Positions 20,053 through 29,293 are shown, counted from the stretch's first letter. The stretch: DNA of 64,000 nt from Flavobacterium sp. FEMGT703F (GCA_002786385.1 PGCN01000024.1:83334-147333); one strand, 5' to 3'. The notes: generated by a model not told the origin, from the letters alone. Numbers and translations are program-made.

Positions 20053-21543
20053 ATCAATCGCAAAACTCTCCAAAAACGCTACGGAATTTTCAATGTCGTA
20101 GTGTAAAATTCGATCTTCCGTTACCAACGGTACTTCTTCTCTATAGGATTTGACAAAGCTTTCTAAAAATTCACTCGACTGCAATGGTCTACGGTATTCC
20201 AAGGCCTGAGAAGCATTCATCAATTCGATGGCCAAAATACGCTCCAAGTTTTCCATAATCTTCAAACACTTTGTAGCCGCATTGGCGCCCATACTCACGT
20301 GATCTTCTTGTCCGTTAGACGAAACGATACTATCTACACTGGCAGGAGTTGCCAATTGTTTGTTCTGGCTGGCAATGCTGGCCGCAGTGTATTGCGGAAT
20401 CATAAAACCGGAATTCAAGCCCGGATTATCTACCAAAAACGCCGGTAAACCACGTAAACCTGAAATCAATTGGTAGGTTCTTCTTTCGGAGATACTACCC
20501 AATTCAGACAAACCAATACTTAAAAAATCTAATGCCATGGCTAAAGGTTGGCCATGGAAATTCCCGCCTGAAATAATTAAATCTTCGTTTTTAAAGATAT
20601 TCGGATTATCAGTAACCGAATTAATTTCGGTTTTAAATACTTTTTTCACGTATTCGATAGTATCTTTCGAAGCACCATGTACTTGCGGAATACAACGGAA
20701 CGAATACGGATCTTGTACGTGTTCTTTGTGGCGTGATATTAACTGACTGCCTTCTAACAATTCGGTCATTCGGTTCGCTGTTACAATTTGCCCTTTGTGC
20801 GGGCGAACATAATGAATCAGCTCATTAAACGGTTCTATTCTTCCGTCAAATCCTTCTAAAGAAACGGCAGCAATAACATCGGCTAAATAGGAGTATTTCA
20901 TTGCTTTAAGCAAAATGAAACAGCCATAAGCACTCATAAACTGGGTTCCGTTTAGCAATGCCAAACCTTCTTTCGATTGCAATACAATCGGTTGCCAACC
21001 CATTTTCTCCAACACTTTTTTGGCCGGTTGACGGAATCCGTCGCAATACACTTCGCCTTCGCCTAACAGTGGTAATGACAAATGGGCTAAGGGCGCTAAA
21101 TCGCCACTTGCTCCCAAAGAACCTTGCGTATAAATTACCGGTAAAATATCATGGTTATAAAAATCCACCAAACGCTCAACGGTTTGCAATTGCACGCCAG
21201 AATGACCATAACTCAACGATTGAATCTTGAGCAATAACATCAGTTTGACAATTTCCTGCGGCACTTCTTCACCGGTTCCGCAAGCATGGGATTTTACTAA
21301 ATTTTCTTGAAGTTGCGACAAATGCTCATTAGAAATCTTCACATTACACAACGAACCAAAACCGGTATTGATACCGTAAATCGGAGTTTCATTTGAAGCC
21401 ATTTTCCGGTCTAAATAATCACGACATTGTTGGATGTTGATTTTGGCTTCTTCTGAAAGGGCTAAGGTTTTGTGCTCAGAAATGATCTCTTGTAAAGTCT
21501 CTAATGTCAACACATCGGTGCTGATGTAATGCGAATGCTCCAT
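20041..21543 (-). CDS. hutH: Histidine ammonia-lyase
   Basis: Deaminates histidine to urocanate, the first step of histidine breakdown. The 500-aa length is normal. The MIO prosthetic group forms from Ala-Ser-Gly in GSLGASGDLAPLAHLSL near residue 142. The N-terminal YGINTGFG motif and the later SSNGQEDHVSMGANAA region are intact. No hutU, hutI or hutG is adjacent, so either the pathway is scattered or the enzyme serves another use of urocanate. A sequence TTGCTAAAT lies 71 bp upstream (see findings), a weak partial match to the acs/PrpE element. Confidence 0.95.
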   Translation of the reverse strand: MEHSHYISTDVLTLETLQEIISEHKTLALSEEAKINIQQCRDYLDRKMASNETPIYGINTGFGSLCNVKISNEHLSQLQENLVKSHACGTGEEVPQEIVKLMLLLKIQSLSYGHSGVQLQTVERLVDFYNHDILPVIYTQGSLGASGDLAPLAHLSLPLLGEGEVYCDGFRQPAKKVLEKMGWQPIVLQSKEGLALLNGTQFMSAYGCFILLKAMKYSYLADVIAAVSLEGFDGRIEPFNELIHYVRPHKGQIVTANRMTELLEGSQLISRHKEHVQDPYSFRCIPQVHGASKDTIEYVKKVFKTEINSVTDNPNIFKNEDLIISGGNFHGQPLAMALDFLSIGLSELGSISERRTYQLISGLRGLPAFLVDNPGLNSGFMIPQYTAASIASQNKQLATPASVDSIVSSNGQEDHVSMGANAATKCLKIMENLERILAIELMNASQALEYRRPLQSSEFLESFVKSYREEVPLVTEDRILHYDIENSVAFLESFAIDLEE

Positions 21544-21736
21544 TTTGGTTAGGATTTAAGGCTCAAAATTCAGCAAACGAGGCGTAAAAAGCAACTATTT
21601 AACCGAGTATTTTTTGCTAAATTATCAAAATCATTGTTAAATAATTTAAAATACAAATATTACACAGGAAAATAGCCTTTATTATTAAAATATTCTCAAA
21701 AATTTAAGAAAAGCTTTTTTAAATTATAAAAATTTA

Positions 21737-21744
21737 TACTTTTG
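21737..21744 (+). promoter_or_regulatory. -7 promoter element of the threonine operon
   Basis: TACTTTTG matches TAnnTTTG exactly. Its end is only 4 bp before the first ATG of the leader peptide, so transcription should begin at or within a few bases of that codon. Confidence 0.55.
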
Positions 21745-21748
21745 ACAC

Positions 21749-21853
21749 ATGATGTTATCAACCAACACACACTCATTCTCTCCTACAACCACCACTATGG
21801 TTGCGGTTTTGGTTACGACTACATCAACTACCACTACCCCGTTTGGGGTATAA
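21749..21853 (+). CDS. Threonine operon leader peptide (thrL-like)
   Basis: A 34-codon reading frame with ATG ATG at its start and TAA at 21851. It encodes 13 Thr, in runs of four (residues 13-16), three (23-25) and four (27-30), plus three Val. It ends 75 bp before thrA. Such Thr-rich leaders couple ribosome stalling on Thr codons to read-through of a downstream terminator, as in E. coli thrL. The sequence itself differs from E. coli thrL. Two alternative start codons (residues 1 and 2) cannot be separated. The likely transcription start is so close that the mRNA may be nearly leaderless. Confidence 0.75.
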   Translation: MMLSTNTHSFSPTTTTMVAVLVTTTSTTTTPFGV

Positions 21854-21861
21854 TTTTCACA
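21835..21861 (+). terminator. Candidate transcription attenuator before thrA
   Basis: Perfect stem TACCCC/GGGGTA with loop GTTT, spanning the last leader codons and the stop, followed by TAATTTTC. Upstream, CAACCA (21786-21791) and TGGTTG (21798-21803) can pair within the Thr codons. The terminator is short and the T tract broken, so an effect on elongation is plausible but not certain. Confidence 0.5.
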
Positions 21862-21928
21862 TATAATCCGAAATTTAAGGACTCTCGATTGAGGGTTAAT
21901 TTATCATCTACAATTCACATTAAAAATC

Positions 21929-24376
21929 ATGATTGTATTAAAATTTGGCGGTACTTCTGTAGCCAATGCCCAAAACATCAATAAAACCCTAGACATTGTT
22001 GCTCAAAAAAGCAAAGAAAACAAACTGGCCGTTGTGGTTTCTGCCTTTAGTGGTGTAACTGATTTGCTGATTTTAGCCGGAAAAACCGCTTCAACCAAAG
22101 ACAAAGCTTACAAAGACATTGTCAGTCAATTAGAGCAAAAACACAAAGAAGCTATAGACGAACTGGTTCCACTAAGTGAACAAAGCGACATTATCGATGC
22201 GATTAACCACCACATTAATCACCTAAAAACCTTGTTGGACGGCTGTTATCTTTTGGGAGAATTATCAAGCAGAACCGCTGATATAGTAGCTGGTTTTGGC
22301 GAATTATTATCGTCTCAAATTATTGCTGTCGCGCTAAAGCAAAAGGTCAGCAACTCGACTTTTAAAGACAGTCGGGAATTGATTAAAACTAATGCCAATT
22401 TCGGTAAAGCGGCAGTCGATTTTTCTATCACAAATACTTTAATCGCTGATTATTTCAAAAATAACAACGCCCAAGTTACATTGCTTCCGGGTTTTATCGC
22501 ATCGTCATCTGACGGCAATACCACTACTTTGGGACGCGGAGGTTCCGACTATACTGCGGCTATTATTGCAGCAGCCGTGAAAGCGGAAATTTTGGAGATT
22601 TGGACCGATGTTAACGGTATGTTTACGGCCAACCCAAAAAGCGTCAAACAAGCCCAACCTATTGAAACCATCTCCTATCAGGAAGCGATGGAATTGTCGC
22701 ACTTCGGCGCTAAAGTATTGTATCCGCCAACGATTCAACCGGTTTTAAAAGACAGTATTCCCATTTTTATTAAAAACACTTTTGAACCGGAAGCTTACGG
22801 CACCTTAATCTCCAATTCCCCTGAAAGCTCAAGCAATCCTATTAAAGGGATTACCCATATCGACAATATTGCCTTACTAACCTTGGAAGGTTCCGGAATG
22901 ATTGGCGTAGCCGGGTCCTCTAAGCGTTTGTTTGAGGTGTTATCCAACGAAAACATTAATGTGATTTTCATTACACAAGCGTCTTCTGAACACTCTATTT
23001 GTATCGGGATTTTAAGTTCTGATGCGGACAAAGCTAAAATCGCCATCGACCAAGCGTTTGAAATGGAAATCGCTCAAGGTAAAGTTGATCCTTGTATCGT
23101 TGAAAAAGGATTGTGTATCGTGGCTTTGGTGGGCGAAAATATGAAAAACCACCAAGGTATCAGCGGTAAAATGTTCAGCACTTTGGGCAAAAACAATGTC
23201 AATATCCGAGCCATTGCCCAAGGCGCTTCCGAGCGAAACATCTCAGTAGTCATCAATGAAAAAGATGTCAAGAAAGCACTGAATACCTTACACGAACGAT
23301 TCTTTGAAGACAATACCAAACAGTTGAATTTATTTGTAATGGGCGTTGGAAACGTAGGTGAAAAATTCATCGATCAAATCAGTCAACAAAAGAAATTCTT
23401 GAAAGAAAACCTGAAAATCAATGTGCGTGTTATCGCTTTATCAAACTCCCGCCAAATGGTATTTGATGAAGAAGGATTGAACTTAAAAGAATGGAAAGAG
23501 ACGTTAAACCAAGGCGAAACGGCGAATCCAAAGGACTTTATTACACGTGTAAAAAAGTTAAATTTACGCAACAGTATCTTTGTTGATATTACAGCCAATC
23601 ATGAAATAGCGGGTATTTATGACCAGTTCCTGAGTCAGAATATTGCGGTCGTGACATGTAATAAGATTGCCTGTTCTTCAGAATACAATCATTATAAAAA
23701 CCTCAAAAATCTGTCCCGAAAATACAATGCCCCGTTCTTGTTTGAAACGAATGTAGGAGCCGGATTGCCTATCATCGATACCTTGAAACACTTGATTGCT
23801 TCCGGCGATAAAGTCAACCGAATCAACGCTGTATTGTCCGGCAGTTTGAACTTTATTTTTAATAATTTCAGTGATAGTTATAACTTTCACGACGTCGTAA
23901 AAGAAGCAGGAGTTCAGGGATTTACGGAACCCGACCCGAAAATTGATTTAAGTGGTGTAGACGTAGCCAGAAAGATATTAATCCTCATTCGCGAAAGTGG
24001 TTACCAAATGGAAATGGAGCAAATTGAAAACAACTGCTTCCTACCGGATGAATGTATGCAAACCAACAACAATAAAGATTTCTTCGCCTCACTTATCAAA
24101 CACGAAAATCATTTCAATCAGTTACTCAAAGAAGCCCAAGCAAAAGATTCTCGTATTAAATTTGTAGCCAGTTTCGACAACGGTAAAGCTGCTGTAGGTT
24201 TGCAATTCATCCCGAAAGAAAGTCCGTTCTACAATTTAGAAGGCAAAGACAATATTGTAGAGTTTTATACTGATCGCTATGTAGACCAACCTTTAATCAT
24301 CAAAGGAGCTGGTGCCGGTGCTGCGGTAACTGCTTCAGGGATTTTTGCGGATGTGGTTAGGATTGGAAATGTTTAA
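21929..24376 (+). CDS. thrA: Bifunctional aspartokinase / homoserine dehydrogenase
   Basis: Catalyses the first and third steps of threonine synthesis from aspartate. The 815-aa protein has the aspartokinase start LKFGGTSVANAQN (residue 3 onward), GRGGSDYTAA near 195, two regulatory ACT domains at about 310-460, and a homoserine dehydrogenase half beginning LFVMGVGNVGEKF near residue 469 with a catalytic region around GLPIIDTLKHL and GFTEPDPKIDLSG. The fused architecture matches E. coli ThrA/MetL. It is first in thrABC, preceded by a Thr-rich leader. Confidence 0.97.
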   Translation: MIVLKFGGTSVANAQNINKTLDIVAQKSKENKLAVVVSAFSGVTDLLILAGKTASTKDKAYKDIVSQLEQKHKEAIDELVPLSEQSDIIDAINHHINHLKTLLDGCYLLGELSSRTADIVAGFGELLSSQIIAVALKQKVSNSTFKDSRELIKTNANFGKAAVDFSITNTLIADYFKNNNAQVTLLPGFIASSSDGNTTTLGRGGSDYTAAIIAAAVKAEILEIWTDVNGMFTANPKSVKQAQPIETISYQEAMELSHFGAKVLYPPTIQPVLKDSIPIFIKNTFEPEAYGTLISNSPESSSNPIKGITHIDNIALLTLEGSGMIGVAGSSKRLFEVLSNENINVIFITQASSEHSICIGILSSDADKAKIAIDQAFEMEIAQGKVDPCIVEKGLCIVALVGENMKNHQGISGKMFSTLGKNNVNIRAIAQGASERNISVVINEKDVKKALNTLHERFFEDNTKQLNLFVMGVGNVGEKFIDQISQQKKFLKENLKINVRVIALSNSRQMVFDEEGLNLKEWKETLNQGETANPKDFITRVKKLNLRNSIFVDITANHEIAGIYDQFLSQNIAVVTCNKIACSSEYNHYKNLKNLSRKYNAPFLFETNVGAGLPIIDTLKHLIASGDKVNRINAVLSGSLNFIFNNFSDSYNFHDVVKEAGVQGFTEPDPKIDLSGVDVARKILILIRESGYQMEMEQIENNCFLPDECMQTNNNKDFFASLIKHENHFNQLLKEAQAKDSRIKFVASFDNGKAAVGLQFIPKESPFYNLEGKDNIVEFYTDRYVDQPLIIKGAGAGAAVTASGIFADVVRIGNV

Positions 24377-24386
24377 CTAAGTTACT

Positions 24387-24453
24387 GAGTAACTGAGTGC
24401 CTGAGCAACTAAGAAAAACTCAGTAACTTAGCTACTCAGACACTCAGCAACTC
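24387..24453. repeat. 27-bp inverted repeat between thrA and thrB
   Basis: Arms at 24387-24413 and 24427-24453 pair at 22 of 27 positions around a 13-nt loop. They are built from words such as CTGAGT, ACTCAG and CTAAG. The structure fills nearly the whole thrA-thrB gap and would form a strong hairpin in the operon mRNA. It has no T tract and is therefore not a standard terminator. Confidence 0.75.
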
Positions 24454-24460
24454 AAAAAAA

Positions 24461-25381
24461 ATGAACGAAATTAAAATATTCTGCCCGGCCACTATCGCCA
24501 ACCTCAATTGTGGTTTTGATGTCTTAGGACTTTGCCTTGAAGGTATTGGCGACGAAATGGTGATACGCCAAACAACCGAAAAAGGCATTCGTATTACCAA
24601 AATCACCGGAGCCGATTTGCCTTTGGAAACAGCAAAAAACGTAGCCGGTGTTGCTGCTTTAGCTTTAGTAAATACAATTAACCCTGATTGCGGATTCGAA
24701 ATTGAAATCCACAAAAAAATCAAAGCCGGAAGCGGTATCGGGAGCTCTTCAGCAAGTGCGGCGGGAGCTGTGTTTGGAATAAATGAGCTTTTAGGCCGAC
24801 CGTTCACCAAACCTCAACTGGTTGATTTTGCCATGAAAGGAGAAGCTTTAGCCAGTGGTTGTGAGCATGCCGACAATGTAGCGCCTTGTGTTTTAGGCGG
24901 CTTTACTTTGGTTCGCGGTTACAATCCATTAGATGTGATTAAAATACAAAGCCCGAGTGAATTGTTCGCTGTGGTATTGCATCCGCAAATTGAGCTCAAA
25001 ACTTCCGATTCCAGGGCTGTTCTTCCGAGTGCTGTTCCATTAAAAGACGCCATAACGCAATGGGGTAATTTAGGCGGATTCATAGCCGGCTTGTATACTA
25101 GTGATTATTCACTAATTAGTCGTTCCTTACGAGATGTAGTCATTGAACCGTATCGCCACAAACTCATACCCGGATTTGAAAACGTCAAAAATGCTGCACT
25201 GGACGCCGGTGCTTTAGGCAGTGGAATTTCAGGTGCCGGACCTTCAATTTTTGCCTTGTGCAAAGGACAAGATAAGGCTGAAAAAGTAGCATATGCTATG
25301 AGTAGTAGCTTTCTCGATACCGGAATTGCTTTTGATTTTCATATTTCAAAAGTAAATGATGAAGGAGTAAAAACAATGTAA
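24461..25381 (+). CDS. thrB: Homoserine kinase
   Basis: GHMP kinase that phosphorylates homoserine. The 306-aa protein has the ATP-binding motif GSGIGSSSASAAGA near residue 91, an N-terminal PATIANLNCGFD motif and a C-terminal GSGISGAGPSIFA glycine-rich loop. It is the second gene of thrABC; the start ATG at 24461 follows the hairpin repeat. Confidence 0.97.
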   Translation: MNEIKIFCPATIANLNCGFDVLGLCLEGIGDEMVIRQTTEKGIRITKITGADLPLETAKNVAGVAALALVNTINPDCGFEIEIHKKIKAGSGIGSSSASAAGAVFGINELLGRPFTKPQLVDFAMKGEALASGCEHADNVAPCVLGGFTLVRGYNPLDVIKIQSPSELFAVVLHPQIELKTSDSRAVLPSAVPLKDAITQWGNLGGFIAGLYTSDYSLISRSLRDVVIEPYRHKLIPGFENVKNAALDAGALGSGISGAGPSIFALCKGQDKAEKVAYAMSSSFLDTGIAFDFHISKVNDEGVKTM

Positions 25382-25452
25382 GAAGTATAAGTAACGAAGT
25401 ACATAGTGAACTGTCTTTCGCACTGCCAACTTCGTAAAATCACACTTAAAAA

Positions 25453-26739
25453 ATGCAATATTTCAGTTTAAATAAAAATGCGCCCAGAGTGGGCTTTGAA
25501 GAAGCGGTAATTCAAGGATTAGCCCCTGACAGAGGTTTATATTTTCCGGAATCCATCACACCGCTTCCCCATTCTTTTTTTAAAAATATCGAGAACTTGA
25601 GCCGAGAGGAAATTGCTTTTGAAGCCATCAAGCAATTCGTTGGCGATGAAATTCCTGAAAACGAACTCAAACAAATCATAGCCGAGACACTTTGCTTTGA
25701 TTTCCCTTGTGTGCCGGTTGAAGAAGACATCTACTCATTAGAACTTTTTCACGGACCAACGATGGCTTTCAAAGATGTCGGCGCCCGATTCATGTCGAGA
25801 TGCTTGGGCTATTTCAATCGCCACAGCGATAAAAAAGTCACTGTTTTAGTAGCCACTTCCGGCGATACAGGCGGTGCCGTTGCCAGCGGATTTTTAGGTG
25901 TAAAAGGTGTTGAAGTAATTATACTATATCCTTCAGGTAAAGTCAGTGAAATACAAGAACGTCAACTTACTACGTTAGGAAAAAACATCAAAGCTTTAGA
26001 AGTTGACGGTGTATTTGACGATTGCCAGGATATGGTTAAAAAAGCCTTTTTAGATGATAGCCTAAAACACAAAAATCTGACATCAGCCAATTCCATCAAC
26101 ATTGCCCGTTGGTTGCCGCAAATGTTCTACATCTTTTTTGCTTACCAACAATTAAAAAAGCACAACAAACCACTCATATTATCCTGTCCGAGTGGCAACT
26201 TTGGCAACATTTGTGCCGGTATTATGGCCAAACGATTAGGTTTGCCTATTGCCCATTTTGTGGCTTCAACAAACGCTAACGATACTGTCCCGCGATTTTT
26301 AGCAGCCGGTAACTACGAGCCGAAACCCTCAGTAGCTACTATTTCTAATGCGATGGATGTGGGCAACCCGAGTAATTTTATCCGAATCCAACAGTTGTAC
26401 CGTTTCAATCTAGAGGAATTTGAAAAAGACTTCACCTCCCACTCGTTTTCTGATACAGAAACCGAAAAAGCCATACAAGACATTCACCATCGAACGCAAT
26501 ATATAGCCGAACCTCACGGTGCTGTAGGTTATTTGGGATTGAAAAAAGAAATGGCTAAACAGTCTGATAGCCTTGGTGTTTTTCTGGAAACGGCTCATCC
26601 GATTAAATTTTTAGATGTGGTTGAACCGTTACTGGATTTGAAATTACCGATTCCGAAACAAATAGAAAGTGTTTTGGATAAAGAAAAAGTTTCGGTAAAG
26701 ATTAAGACTTACGAAGATTTGAAAACGTTTTTATCTTAA
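25453..26739 (+). CDS. thrC: Threonine synthase
   Basis: PLP enzyme that converts O-phosphohomoserine to threonine, the last step of the pathway. The 428-aa protein has the PLP-binding Lys in FHGPTMAFKDVGARF near residue 108, the phosphate-binding SGDTGGAVASGF loop near 137 and SCPSGNFGN near 244. It is third in the operon. The thrB-thrC gap holds TACGAAGT/TAAGTAACGAAGTAC-type words but no terminator. Confidence 0.97.
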   Translation: MQYFSLNKNAPRVGFEEAVIQGLAPDRGLYFPESITPLPHSFFKNIENLSREEIAFEAIKQFVGDEIPENELKQIIAETLCFDFPCVPVEEDIYSLELFHGPTMAFKDVGARFMSRCLGYFNRHSDKKVTVLVATSGDTGGAVASGFLGVKGVEVIILYPSGKVSEIQERQLTTLGKNIKALEVDGVFDDCQDMVKKAFLDDSLKHKNLTSANSINIARWLPQMFYIFFAYQQLKKHNKPLILSCPSGNFGNICAGIMAKRLGLPIAHFVASTNANDTVPRFLAAGNYEPKPSVATISNAMDVGNPSNFIRIQQLYRFNLEEFEKDFTSHSFSDTETEKAIQDIHHRTQYIAEPHGAVGYLGLKKEMAKQSDSLGVFLETAHPIKFLDVVEPLLDLKLPIPKQIESVLDKEKVSVKIKTYEDLKTFLS

Positions 26740-26746
26740 TTGCAAA

Positions 26747-27511
26747 ATGAAAACAAAGGTCAATCTATTAGCTCTAGTGTTATTTTTTGGTCATTTCATG
26801 ATGGCTCAAAATGATAGCATCAAAACTGCTAAAAAGATTTTGGTAGCCTCGGATTTGAATATCATCACTTATCTAACAGAAAACGATAGCACTATTTATT
26901 ACAATGAAGACGAGCCTTTAACTAAGTATTTCAATCTTGAATTAATTGACAAAAAATTGTATGACACCAAAAAGAAAAAGGCCGTTTCTTTCCTTTTGGC
27001 CAATACTACTGTACACAAAAAAGTGGACGGCACCATTACTTTACCTTGCCAAAAGAAGACCGTTACCTTTACTGATCTTCCTTCTGAAGAAGAAACCCAT
27101 CGCATGTATGAGTACATCGGAGAAATAACTGTGCTCAACTCCTATGTGGTTTACGGGATGTATTGGGAAGATTATGACTATAAATTAATCGATAAAACCA
27201 GCGGAGAAGAAATTAAAGTCTTTGTTGACTTCCCAAACATTTCAGCTGATAAGCAAAAAATTCTTTGTCTTGGTGCCAATATCTATGAGAATACGGCCGA
27301 TTTGGATTTTTATACAATCGACAAGAAAAAGATGGTCCAGAAAATGAATGCCGCCTTTAAGTATTGGATGCCTGCAGGCGAAGTTTCCGATATGTTTTGG
27401 AGTACTGATGGCTACTTCTATTTACCGATTGTAGCTTCAGCAAATTATTGGAAACCCGATGGTAATTTGAATGACCAATGGCAATACATCCGAATTAAAC
27501 CTTTGCCATAA
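26747..27511 (+). CDS. Hypothetical secreted protein
   Basis: A 254-aa protein with an N-terminal signal peptide (hydrophobic residues 7-19, cleavage likely after MMA before QND). The body is rich in charged, Tyr and Thr residues, with no recognised domain. It begins 7 bases after the thrC stop and so may be carried on the thr mRNA, though nothing in the sequence links it to threonine. It may fold as beta-rich repeats. Confidence 0.7.
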   Translation: MKTKVNLLALVLFFGHFMMAQNDSIKTAKKILVASDLNIITYLTENDSTIYYNEDEPLTKYFNLELIDKKLYDTKKKKAVSFLLANTTVHKKVDGTITLPCQKKTVTFTDLPSEEETHRMYEYIGEITVLNSYVVYGMYWEDYDYKLIDKTSGEEIKVFVDFPNISADKQKILCLGANIYENTADLDFYTIDKKKMVQKMNAAFKYWMPAGEVSDMFWSTDGYFYLPIVASANYWKPDGNLNDQWQYIRIKPLP

Positions 27512-27581
27512 TTCAATTACGATTTAGAATCGCCGTTTAACAAAAAGTGATTTCACTTATATTTGTCCAAAATCTTACCCA

Positions 27582-28766
27582 ATGAAAAAAACAATCTCTT
27601 TATTAGCCTTCTTTCTCATCTTATCTTCTTGTGGTGTTCGCCAAACCCGTGACTTGTTGACTTCAGGAGATTATGACGCTGCCATTCAAAATGCTGTAGA
27701 AGGTTTGCGTGGTAACAAAACCGCTAAAGGCAAACAAGACTATGTGTATATGCTTGAAGAAGCTTTTGCCAAAGCCAAAGAACGCGATTTGCGCAACATC
27801 AATTTGTGGTTCAAAGATGCTAATCCGCAAAACTTAGAGAAGATATACGAGACTTACGTCCAACTCAACGCGCGTCAAGAAAATATCAGACCATTGTTGC
27901 CCTTAAAATTGTTGAAAGAAGGTCGAGATGCCATTTTTCCTTTTGACGATTATTCGGATCAAATTGTAAGCAGTAAAAATGCTTTGGCCAAATATCTGTA
28001 TGACAATTCTAAAGCGCTTTTAGCCAATAAAGACAAAATGGTTGTGCGTCGTGCTTATGACGATTTAATGTATTTGAAAAATTTAAGTCCGAACTTCAAA
28101 GACACCGACAAACTCATTGAAGAAGCGCGTATCAAAGGAACTGATTTTGTAAGTGTGTATACGAAGAACGAGACCAACATGGTCATTCCGGTACGTTTGG
28201 AAAATGACTTATTGGATTTCAGCACCTACGGTTTGAACGACAAATGGACAGTGTACCACAGCAATCGCGTTAAAGGCATTAATTACGATTACGGTTTGGT
28301 GGTGAACTTCCGACAAATCAACATCTCGCCGGAACAAATCAAAGAGCGCGAACTGCAAAAAGAGAAAGTGATTAAAGTTGGCCTCAAAAACCTACTCGAC
28401 GCCAATGGCCACGTGGTAAAGGATAGTCTAGGCAATCCGATTAAAGTAGATGATATGCGAACGGTTCGCGCTACGATATACGAATTCTCGCAATTCAAAG
28501 CTTGTCAGGTAACAGCTAAGGTAGATTACATCGATTTCAACACCAATCAATTGTTGCAAACGTTTCCTTTAGCCAGCGAATTTACTTTCAACTACATGTA
28601 CGCCAAATACCGTGGTGACAAACGCGCTTGTGAGCAGGATTATTTTCAATATTTCGATCGAAGAGCAGTGCCGTTTCCGTCTAACGAACAAATGGTATTT
28701 GACTCCGGCAACGATTTAAAAGCCAAACTAAAAGACATCATCACCCGAAACCGATTCAGGAGATAA
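27582..28766 (+). CDS. Hypothetical lipoprotein
   Basis: A 394-aa protein with a lipoprotein signal (LILSSC, Cys about residue 17). The first third is helical and TPR-like (SGDYDAAIQNAVEGLRGNKTA); a central region carries the conserved-looking FSTYGLNDKWTVYHSNRVKG; the C-terminal third is mixed. No known family was recognised. It is the last gene of this run, ending at a strong terminator. Confidence 0.75.
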   Translation: MKKTISLLAFFLILSSCGVRQTRDLLTSGDYDAAIQNAVEGLRGNKTAKGKQDYVYMLEEAFAKAKERDLRNINLWFKDANPQNLEKIYETYVQLNARQENIRPLLPLKLLKEGRDAIFPFDDYSDQIVSSKNALAKYLYDNSKALLANKDKMVVRRAYDDLMYLKNLSPNFKDTDKLIEEARIKGTDFVSVYTKNETNMVIPVRLENDLLDFSTYGLNDKWTVYHSNRVKGINYDYGLVVNFRQINISPEQIKERELQKEKVIKVGLKNLLDANGHVVKDSLGNPIKVDDMRTVRATIYEFSQFKACQVTAKVDYIDFNTNQLLQTFPLASEFTFNYMYAKYRGDKRACEQDYFQYFDRRAVPFPSNEQMVFDSGNDLKAKLKDIITRNRFRR

Positions 28767-28769
28767 ACA

Positions 28770-28800
28770 AAAAGCCGTCAATTAAGACGGCTTTTTTATT
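28770..28800. terminator. Terminator between the lipoprotein gene and ytxJ
   Basis: Stem AAAAGCCGTC/GACGGCTTTT with a 6-nt loop, A and T tracts on both sides, between convergent genes. Confidence 0.85.
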
Positions 28801-28811
28801 ATAAGTTGCTG

Positions 28812-29198
28812 CTAGATAAAATCCACTAACTTGGTAGCATCGATGCTTTCGTGTGAACGATCATATATCGCTTTACCGTCTTTAATTAGAATCAATTGAG
28901 GCGATTGGTGATATACACCGAATCGATTGGCTATTTCATTGGAAATGTCGCGATGTTCTAATAAGTCTAAATAATACGGCACTACTTTTTCTTCTAAATC
29001 AAACTCTTGCTCAAACTGACGCAGCGCCATACGGCTGATACTGCAGCGGGTGCTGTGTTTGAAAATCACCACCGGTTTTTCGGTAGATTCATTTACAATC
29101 TCGTTCAGCTGACCTAAATCGGTCAACGCTCGCCATGCCATGTTGCTTTCCTTTTCCGGTTCACCTGAGCCACCAAACATATTTTTAAACAAACTCAT
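28812..29198 (-). CDS. ytxJ: Bacilliredoxin YtxJ (monothiol, bacillithiol-linked)
   Basis: A 128-aa thioredoxin-fold protein of the YtxJ/DUF2847 family. The active-site segment is KHSTRCSISRMAL near residue 49, with a single Cys that could de-bacillithiolate proteins. The fold continues with YLDLLEHRDISNEIA and HQSPQLILIKDGKAIYD. YtxJ homologues occur in organisms that make bacillithiol, so the finding suggests bacillithiol use here. The substrate is inferred. Confidence 0.85.
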   Translation of the reverse strand: MSLFKNMFGGSGEPEKESNMAWRALTDLGQLNEIVNESTEKPVVIFKHSTRCSISRMALRQFEQEFDLEEKVVPYYLDLLEHRDISNEIANRFGVYHQSPQLILIKDGKAIYDRSHESIDATKLVDFI

Positions 29199-29276
29199 AT
29201 CTCTTACCCCTTTTAACTTATCTCTTATCCCTTTTTACTTCATTTCCAAGCCATAACGTCATCAACAACGTCAAAC

Positions 29277-29293
29277 TGTCCTCTATAAGGACA
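29277..29293. promoter_or_regulatory. Candidate dyad upstream of clpB
   Basis: Perfect inverted repeat TGTCCT-CTATA-AGGACA about 120-137 bp before the clpB ATG. It resembles the TGTCA/TGACA dyads of dnaK and clpC but with different inner bases. It may instead relate to the divergent ytxJ gene. Confidence 0.35.

Noticed and set aside
21742..21984. An 80-codon open frame over the thr leader and start of thrA
   Set aside because: It is out of frame with the Thr-rich leader and with thrA, starts inside the promoter region, and shows no family match.
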